This document shows, in pieces, positions 56,156 through 64,000 of a stretch of 64,000 bases of DNA. A program made the position numbers and the translations under genes. Each line of letters opens with the position of its first letter. Position 1 is the first letter of the stretch. Origin of the DNA: Gnetum montanum (taxonomy: Eukaryota; Streptophyta; Gnetopsida; Gnetales; Gnetaceae); the NCBI GenBank assembly GCA_015680685.1, contig MNCI01037516.1, positions 37,848 to 101,847 on the forward strand, written 5' to 3'. The notes under the pieces are model-generated. The model saw only the letters and a program-made list of their open reading frames with translations. It made no database searches and had not been told where the DNA came from.

Positions 56156-58989
56156 CCATGGTTAGAAATGGTCGGTCCCGTTTAAAATTTTCAAAAAACA
56201 TTACTACCTTTGGCCCACCATGGCATAAAACTGGTAATCCTTTCTTTCTTTATCAACGAACGCAATAGTCCATCAAGACTTTAAACTGATGTACCAAGCC
56301 CGAAATAGTTTTAAACTAGAACCAACAAGTTACAGATTTACGAACTCCTATCATTTTACATTGAATTTTTGCTTACATGTTACAAGTTATGATTTAGATT
56401 CTTGCACGGTCGTTGCCTTCTTTTCTAAGTATTTACCTTACATCTTGCTTTACACTTTAGAAATTTATGTTACATTTAGTTGCGCCATATATTCAAGAAA
56501 ACAAAGAAAAACAATAAAAAACATGAAAAATAATAGAAATATTTACATAAAACATCAAGATAATGAAGGAATGCAACCATTTTATACCACAATTAAATTC
56601 ACGCCATTACATCAGTCTTTATACATTCCATCAAACATCCAAAAATCAGAAAAAAGCATCAAACGACTTAAGCTTGACTAATGCAAAGCTCATGAATGGG
56701 GTTGATCCCCAAGATCCTCTCTCCCAGTGGGGCCTCCCTCCACTCTAAACAGTCCCTCATCGATATCAGTGATGAAGGCTAGTACGTCCTATGTAGCCCC
56801 AGGCAAAATAGTCTCAATAATATCATGAGCAATCTGTTTACTTAGATGAGATCATATGAAAACACTGAAATTTTGTAGTACAAATGACAAGAATGAACTA
56901 GCACTGGGACAAAACCATATTGCATGGGGCCCAATTCGCATGTCATATAAGGGGGTGTGTTTGGCCCAAGGGGGCCAAACCAATCTAGTACCCCGACGAG
57001 ATCAATAACAAGGAGAGAAGATTTAGGTCCCCTACACATAACCGAAAAATTGGATAAGTGAAAATCCAAGAACTAGCAACAAATCAACATCACATAAAAA
57101 AAACGTATAAACAAATATAACACCCCAGTAGGCGAAGTGTAATCTTATGATTACTAAGGCACATTGAAATCAGTTATAGAGAAAATCCATGTTTAAAATC
57201 CTAGAAAAAAATGTAAATAATTTAAAATCTAGAAATCATTGAACATCTTCATGAAAAGCCCAGGATTGAAAATTCCAAATTCAAAACCACGTTGCCTTGG
57301 ACAAAAATCCAAAACCCATAGTCATGCTGCCCAGGAAAAAATTGGGAAATTTTAGTCACATTGCCAAGGGAAAAATTGGAAAATTTTAGTCACATTGCCT
57401 AGGAAAAATTGGAAAATTTCAGTCACGCTACCTAAGAAAAAATTGGGAAATTTCAATCACGTTGCCTAGGGAAAAATTGGAAAATTTCAATCACGTTGCC
57501 CAGGGAAAAATTGGGAAATTTCAGTCATGCTAGCCAGGGAAGAGAAATTGGAAATTTAGTAATGTTGCCCAAGGAAGAGAAACAGAAAAATCATGGTCAC
57601 ACACTGTGCAGGCCAAAACCATGAAAAAAATCAAGGTCACATTGTGCAGAATAAAAAACTAAAATCGTGAAATCACTGTCAAAAAACTAAAATTGTGAAA
57701 TCGCTGTCAAAAAACTAAAATTATGAAATTGTTGTCAAAGCTGAAATCGTGAAACAGTGGTCACAATGGATTTTTATGGTTACACTATCCCAGGGTAAGA
57801 AATTGGAAACACATGGTCACGCTGCCCAAGGGAGACAAGAATAAGAATTTAGGTCACGCTACCCATAATTCAGAAAAGATTCGAAAGTAATGTTACCCAA
57901 AAGTAGAAGGGAGAAAATGTTTTCGAGCCCAAGGTTATTCCAAGTTGCTAAATTCATGTTTGACCAATGAGCAGAGTAAATGAAACCCCAAATTTACGTT
58001 TGCTTCCCCTATAACTAATAATGCCAAGAAATCCCAAAAACCTTGCAACTATAACACTGGGATAACCATAAATTTTAATGCCAAGGAAAACGAAAACCAG
58101 TGCACTCATGCCCCAAGCCAAAAATCCGAAAATCCCAATCACAAATTCTCACCCTAGATAACGCTACTTGCAGAAATGCTAAAAAAAATTAGGGGCAAAG
58201 AATTTACCTATGTAGGGCCTTCTTCCATGATGAAACCCTGATTTGAGGAAGACATTGGAGGAGTTCTTCATTCTCCTCCACGAACACCAAGGCTGCCTGC
58301 TTCCTTTCTTTGTCCCCAGTTGTCTTCTCCTTGCCCTTGTCTTTCATGGTCATGCTAACACTGGCGCTAGTCTTGGCTCATGCTACACTGTGGAAGGTCA
58401 CGCTGCTCTCCCAATCGCCAGCAACCCACAATGACCAAAGTCAAGCTTTCTTTTTTTCAAAATTATCTTTTCTATCCTTGCTTAATAATTTAATTTTATT
58501 TATTTGATTTGTGGCCATTTTATTTTAATTCATCTTCTCATTTTAACTACATGTTGTTGTCCAAAGCTATCTTTTGCCTTATGCTTGCCCAAATTTCTTT
58601 GCCATTCCAATCTTCCAAAATTTGGCCCAAAACTTCTGATGGACAAAGGAGGAAAGTGCTAAAAAATAAAAGAAAATAAATAAACATAAAAACACTTGAA
58701 AATTTCATAAAAATTCATAAAATTTTAAAATCTCTATGACCTTATTGTCCACTCGAAAATTTAAATATAAGAATTTTAGAATTTTAAAAAAGTGCAAATG
58801 GCAAGTCAACATCTAGCCCGGTATGGCCTTAAACTGCCATGTGACTCGGTATGGCCTTAAACTACCATAACTTCCACCACATCTCCTAAATTTGTCAGTA
58901 CACAGCTTAATTATCCTATGTTCGTTTGCACTTTGTAACTCTCCTACCAAAAGGAGTGCCTCTTATTTCGCTCCTGTTTTAATTGGCAG
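56156..58989 (+). other. Element D spacer between protease and RT (putative intron)
   Basis: No domain is readable over 2.8 kb. It contains a 36-38 bp repeat (57320-57580, GGAAATTTCAGTCACG.TGCC.AGGGAAAAATT), a 27 bp repeat (57655-57745, AAAACTAAAATTGTGAAATC) and a duplicated CGGTATGGCCTTAAACT near 58818-58860. It ends CTCCTGTTTTAATTGGCAG before the pol frame, a good splice acceptor. Ogre elements remove an intron exactly here. A donor is not proven; AAG/GTGAAT at 55634 is one candidate. Confidence 0.5.
57320..57745. repeat. Two adjoining minisatellites in the element D spacer
   Basis: The first array has about seven 36-38 bp units with TCACG.TGCC.AGG. The second has about four 27 bp units with AACTAAAATTGTGAAATCG. 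Both are interrupted by point changes. Confidence 0.8.
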
Positions 58990-59000
58990 GAGTGAGCACC

Positions 59001-62000
59001 ATGGCCACCAACAACATCCTCTCAATATTGTCTCTCAACGAACCATATGGAGATGTAGAATGAGCAATCTACCCAGAATCTTTGGATATAAATCCATCCA
59101 CCTATACTGATTTGATAGCCTCCACTCAAGAAACGTTAGACTGACCCAAAAATGTAGCTAAAACTCTACATCTAAAAGCTAACAATATCATTGAAGATCC
59201 TCTAGTTGAAATCCCCATTACCATAGTCAATTACGAAGCCAGAACCTTGAAATTAAGTGCCTTACTAGATCCACAACTCGTAGGTGACATCACTCATGTT
59301 TTAAAAGACAACATAAAAATGTTTGCATGGTCATATATAGACATGCTAGGACTAGACCCCAGGATCATCCAACATAACATTATTCTTGATGAAAAAATTA
59401 AACCAGTAAAGCAAAAAGCATGAAAGGTTAGACCTGAAGTGGCATTAGTAGTCTGTGTTGAGATCACAACGCTCTACCAAGCTGGCTTCATTCGGGCTGT
59501 TGATTATTCCGATTGCGTATCAAATATTGTTGTAGTCTCTAAAAAGAATGGTAGTATATGCATATGCATCAACTTTCAGGACCTCAATGTTGCCACTATA
59601 AAAGATGATTTCCCATTACCTAGTATTGATCAACTTATTGACATGACTGCTGGGCATGTGCTATTGTCCTTCATGGATAGATTTTTGGGCTACAATCAAA
59701 TAAGAATCAATCCAGAACATCAACTTAGGACAACTTTTATGACACCTTGGGGAATATTCTGTTATACGATGCTGCCATTTGGCCTTAAAAATGTAGGTGC
59801 CACATATCAACGAGCAATGACATATATATTTAATGATTACATGCTTAATTTTCTCAATGATTATGTTGACGATATAGTGGTAAAATCTAAAACAACTGAA
59901 AAACATGCAAAATATCTAGACTTAGTGCTTAAATGGTGTCTCAAATATGACCTTAGGCTCAACCCAAAAAAGTGTGTCTTTGGTGTTAAAATAGGCAAAA
60001 TTCTTGGTTTCCTAGTTTTCAAAACAGGGATACAGGTAGACCCTGATAAGGTTAAAGCGATAACCAATATGAAACCCCCAAGAAACCTTACCGAACTACA
60101 AGGCCTCCAAGGTAGACTCCAATTCATTAGATGCTTCATCAAAAGGCTGATGGATAAGTTGAGTCCTATGCAACATCTATTATGAAAGAATGTACATTTC
60201 CAATGGACTCAACAATGTTAAGAAGCATTCGATAACATAAAACAAGAGTTGACTCAACTACCAACTGTTTATCCTCCACAAAGTGACAAACCTTTTTAAA
60301 TCTAGCTTGCAACTTCTGATTCCTCCATTACATCCATGCTTTGTCAAAAACGTCACGATGGAGCCGAAATCCCTATATATTAACTGAGCCATGCATTAAT
60401 TACCTATGAACAATGATACAATGATGTAGAAAAATCATGCCTTGCCGTCATCTTCTTGTTGAAGAAATGGAGGCATTATCTCTTCCGTAATCAGGTTACA
60501 TCATTTCCAAGGATAATGTTCTCTGTGCCATCACTAATAACATCTATGAGTCAAGTAGGTTAGCTAGGTGGAAAGTGATGATCGCAGAGTTTGATTTACA
60601 CTATGTCACTCAATCTTCCACAAAAGGTCAAGCAATAGCCACACAACTAATTGTCTCGCCGATGCATGATCAAGCAATGATAAACCCTAAATTCCTGGAT
60701 GAAAATGTTAACAATATAGACACCATACCTGAGGATTATGAGGCAATCCTCTACTTCGATAGAGCTTCAACCTCTTGAGGAGGAAGTGCTGTAGCCATTT
60801 TAACATATCCCTCTAGAGAAATCCAACCTTCTGCCTACCACTTAAACTTTTCTTGAACCAATAACGTAGTAGAATACGAAGGTCTTCTTAGAGGCCTTCA
60901 AGTAGCATTAACTTCGGAAATCTCACGCCTTGTAGTTTGAGGTGATTCGCAATTAGTTATTAATCAAGTCACTGAGGTCTACACATGCAAAGCTTCCCAT
61001 TTGCAACCGTACTGTGATTTGATCAAACATCTAGTGAAGCAACTAGTAGAAGTGGATATACAACACATCCCTAGAAGCAAGAACACAGTTGCTGATGCAC
61101 TTGCCACACTAGCCTTAAACATGACACCTGAAATGTTCCATGCATTACCTAGTTCTATAACTAGTTGTGCTGAACTTGTAATTAACACTCTAAATGAAGT
61201 ACCTGTAGCATCTGTTAGTACAACACATGCAATAGAATGGTATGATGACATAAAAGAGTATCTTCTAAGAGGCGAACCTCCACAATATTTGACAAACGCT
61301 CAAAAATACATCATGCGAAAACATTCCCGCCAATATGCATTAATAGGAAACACCTTGTGTCATAAATCCTATGAAGGCATATTGTTAATGTGTGTCAGTA
61401 GCATTGATGGTCAACCGATTGTAGAACAAATCCACGAAGGACTTTGTGGAGAGCACATAGCACCTAAAGCAATGGAAATGAAGATTAGGCATTTAGGCTA
61501 TTATTGGCCACACATGGAATACGATTGCATCTCCAAGGTCAGAACATGTGACATTTGCCAAAAGCATGGTAATCTGATACACGTGCCACCTAACGAATTA
61601 CATACCGCACAAATCACATGGCCATTCCAAAAATGGGGTCTAGACTTGATTGGACCGATAACACCATCATCTTCAATAGGCCATAGCTTCATTATCACTA
61701 TGATTGAATATTTTACAAAGTGGGTGGAAGGTATTCCCCTTAGGAAGACTACCTCAAAACACATTTGCACTTTCATAATATAAAATATCGTAACTCGTTT
61801 TGGTATTCCAATGACCATCGTTACCGATAATGGGCCATAGTTTAGCAGTGCAGATACCAAAAGATTTTGTGCAAGTCTGGGCATTAAACATGCGTTTTCA
61901 TCACCTTACTACCCACAAAGCAATGGTCAAGTGGAGGCTACAGACAAAACTATCATCATGGTGCTCAAAAAGATGCTGAATCAGAGTAAGAAACGATGGC

Positions 62001-62475
62001 ATGAACAATTAGTCTATGCATTGTGGGCTTATAGAACAACACATCGAACATACATAGGTAAAACTACATATAGTCTTTTATATGGATATGAAGTTATTTT
62101 ACCTTTAGAATTGCAGGTTCCCTCATTGTGGATAACTCTCTCCAGTATCCTCGATGAAAGTCAAAATAATGAACTACACATCAATGACCTTGACTCGGTA
62201 GAGGAGGAACGTGTATGAATGCTTGATCAAATTAAATGGTACCAAAAGCAACATAGGCAAAGACACAAGCACGATCTCCATAAACACCCGATCAAAGAAG
62301 GAGATCTAGTCCTTCAGGCCACCTGAGAACATCTAGATAAATTCTCAGCCAACTAGGAAGGGCCTTACTTAGCCACCAAGGCATACAAAAATGGAGCATT
62401 CAAACTTACTGACATTGACGGAAACAAGTTCACCAATCCTACAAACCACTTATACTTGAAAAGGTACTATGTCTG
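59001..62475 (+). pseudogene. Element D pol: RT, two RNase H domains, integrase
   Basis: The frame from ATG 59001 reaches RT with F-P-L-P-S-I-D-Q-L-I near 59613, F-M-D-R-F-L-G-Y-N-Q-I near 59670, M-L-P-F-G-L-K-N near 59770 and the catalytic Y-V-D-D-I-V-V-K-S at 59861. The first RNase H runs 60200-60560. A second, archaeal-type RNase H runs 60735-61130: F-D-R-A-S-T-S, N-N-V-V-E-Y-E-G, G-D-S-Q-L-V, H-I-P-R-S-K-N and A-D-A-L-A. Integrase has H-E-G-L-C-G-E-H..C-D-I-C near 61435-61555, D in W-G-L-D-L-I-G-P, D in V-T-D-N-G-P and E in N-G-Q-V-E-A. The tail (E-G-P-Y, L-K-R-Y-Y-V) ends at 62475. About fifteen stops interrupt it. Confidence 0.85.
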
Positions 62476-62494
62476 ACAAACTTGAGGTATGTCA

Positions 62495-62835
62495 GTCCTG
62501 GAATCATGACTTAAAACTGATACCACAGAGTAGTCCTGGCATCATGACTTAAAACTGATACCACAGAGTATTCCTAGCATCATGACTTAAAATTAATACC
62601 ACAGAGTAGTCTTGGCATCATGACTTAAACTGATACCATAGAGTAGTCTTGGCATCATGACTTAAAACTTATACCATAGAGTAGTCCTAGCATCATGACT
62701 TAAAACTGATACCACAGAGTAGTCCTGACATCATGACTTAAAAATGATACCATAGAGTAGTCCTGACATCATGACTTAAAACTGATACAACAGAGTAGTC
62801 CTAGCATCATGACTTAAAACTGATACTACAGAGCT
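62495..62835. repeat. 38-39 bp minisatellite after the element D integrase
   Basis: About nine units of GTCCTGGCATCATGACTTAA plus AACTGATACCACAGAGTA. It begins 20 bases after the integrase stop. The following 200 bases (to 63040) hold more diverged words such as TATGACTATAAACTAGCA and GATGCTAAACTGG. Confidence 0.9.
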
Positions 62836-62839
62836 CTAT

Positions 62840-64000
62840 TTGGTATGACACTAAACTACTACATCCATCCTCCATGACATGAAACTAGCATCCAGAGTCC
62901 ACTAAGACTATAAACTAGTTTGCCTCATCATAGTCTGCTATGACTATAAACTAGCAATGCATTGTTCGCTACGATGCTAAACTGGCACCATCCAAGGGGT
63001 TATGAGGTGAAACTAATCCACAACAGTTCGCTAGGACTATAAACTAGTGACATCATCAACAACTAGGCAAAACTTGAAAAGATGTGTCACTGTAATCGAT
63101 TGTTCATGTTCCACAAAGACTTGCTGCATGATTCATCTCATGGGCCCTAATGAAGCTAATGCTATTCATGATTTTGTTTGCTTTGAAAATTGCACACGTG
63201 ATGACTCCATCTCCTTATTTAAAGTGCTTAGTTAATTGATTCATGTTTTTTTTTCTTGTCTTCTTGGAGTTGTGTTTGTAGGATGATACTCCTGAGGCAT
63301 TTGTACATAGATACACTTCATCGTGACAACAAGGTATCACATTTTTTCCTAATGCATGTAACTGGGTTAATCAATTCGTTCATAAGTACATTCCCAACTC
63401 CTAATGCATCCCCTATTTCCCCCATCATATCCCAATTATCCTACTCAGTTATACCACTAGATATATTCCACTCAGCTCAACACTCTTGATACATTGTTGC
63501 ACACTGTAACTCCCTAAGCAGTCGCAACGCAAAACACAGTACATAATGCATGACACAAAATGCAAGCACTCGAACATGAGTACAACAATAAAAGCAAGCT
63601 CTGTCAAAAAGACCAAAGAAAAAAATAAGGCAAGAAAAAAAAGAAACAAACAAAAAAGGAAAAAAAAGGGTCAAAGAGAAAAATGCACGGAAAAGGTCTC
63701 AGTGACCCTGTAGGCATCATAAACCATAGACTATTGGCTCTTCTCATACAAGCCCCAAGCGAGAAGGTAGTTGTCTTGAAAAATAGTTACACTCGTGTCT
63801 TAGAGAGACCATGTTACACATTATCATGTGGCTTTGGATGTTTACAATGGGCCCTGCAAATGCTCTATAAGAGTCCCATTTCTCCAAAGAACGCACCTCC
63901 TATGTCTTGGTTTCGAGTTTGCTAAAAACCTGGTTGTTGACAAGGACCAATGACATAACTTGTTCATGAGAGAGCATTCCTCTTTCGTAAATTCAAACAG
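62840..64000 (+). other. Element D 3' region
   Basis: No domain was recognised. A purine-rich stretch at 63599-63680 (mostly A with GG and AAGA words) could serve as a polypurine tract. No sequence matching the 5' LTR start or end is seen before the window ends, so the 3' LTR must lie further right. Confidence 0.45.

Larger units (their letters stand above)
49889..64000 (+). mobile_element. Element D: Tat/Ogre-like Ty3/gypsy retrotransposon
   Basis: From left to right: LTR (5' end possibly cut at element E), tRNA-Asn-type primer site, leader with minisatellite, gag, Pro-rich linker, protease, a 3.3 kb non-coding spacer, RT, RNase H, a second archaeal-type RNase H, integrase, another minisatellite and a long 3' region leaving the window. 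The second RNase H domain is the hallmark of the Tat lineage. The spacer between protease and RT is where Ogre elements carry an intron. Numerous stops show decay. With more than 14 kb inside the window, it is the largest element here. Confidence 0.85.

Noticed and set aside
63683-63925. 80-codon frame near the window end
   Set aside because: No motif was recognised and it lies in the 3' region of element D. The true context is beyond the window.

Overview
This window is plant nuclear DNA: a retrotransposon-dense region of a large seed-plant genome. The mix of Athila-like and Tat/Ogre-like Ty3/gypsy elements, Ty1/copia elements and two LINE types, with very long spacers around two small-intron genes, suggests a gymnosperm. 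The sequence alone does not prove that. Only two host genes are convincing. Both are two-exon class II (COMT-like) S-adenosylmethionine O-methyltransferases with the same phase-1 intron position. One is on the minus strand (11940-13881) and the other on the plus strand (40013-42000), so they are head-to-head paralogs about 26 kb apart with transposons between them. The plus copy reads intact. The minus copy has one extra base in a G8 run in exon 2 and a partial duplication of its exon 1 end inside its intron.

Layout. 1-10158: Athila-like element A (plus), with degenerate gag, protease, RT/RNase H and integrase, and an 884 bp solo LTR of another family inserted in pol with a 6 bp target duplication. 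10155-11055: composite LTR debris with an N-bounded 116 bp inverted copy that looks like an assembly artefact. 11940-13975: minus OMT and its TATA box. 14398-14536: four 33-38 bp repeats. 16167-16716: solo-LTR-like unit. 18645-23081: element B (minus), with two unlike LTRs and no pol. 25680-30981: element C (minus), Tat/Ogre-like, truncated after the protease. 32840-33125: RTE-type LINE 3' end. 34013-37309: L1-type LINE (minus) whose ORF2 frame runs on into an unusual C-terminal domain. 39456-39930: repeat array forming the promoter region of the plus OMT. 42179-45580 and 45672-49888: two copia elements, F (3' truncated) and E (with a 406 bp N gap in RT). 49889-64000: element D (plus), a long Tat/Ogre-like element with dual RNase H, a 3.3 kb spacer between protease and RT, and at least five separate tandem-repeat arrays. 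Its 3' LTR lies outside the window.

Elements C and D share a primer-binding site matching tRNA-Asn, gag sequence, a proline-rich linker with repeated P-F-[IV]-I-x-[VI]-P-P units, LTR landmarks, and minisatellites in the same leader position. Elements A and B use a tRNA-Asp-type primer site. Most coding remnants carry in-frame TAG/TGA codons where CAG or CGA is expected, the signature of C-to-T decay of methylated plant DNA, so none of the elements looks currently autonomous.
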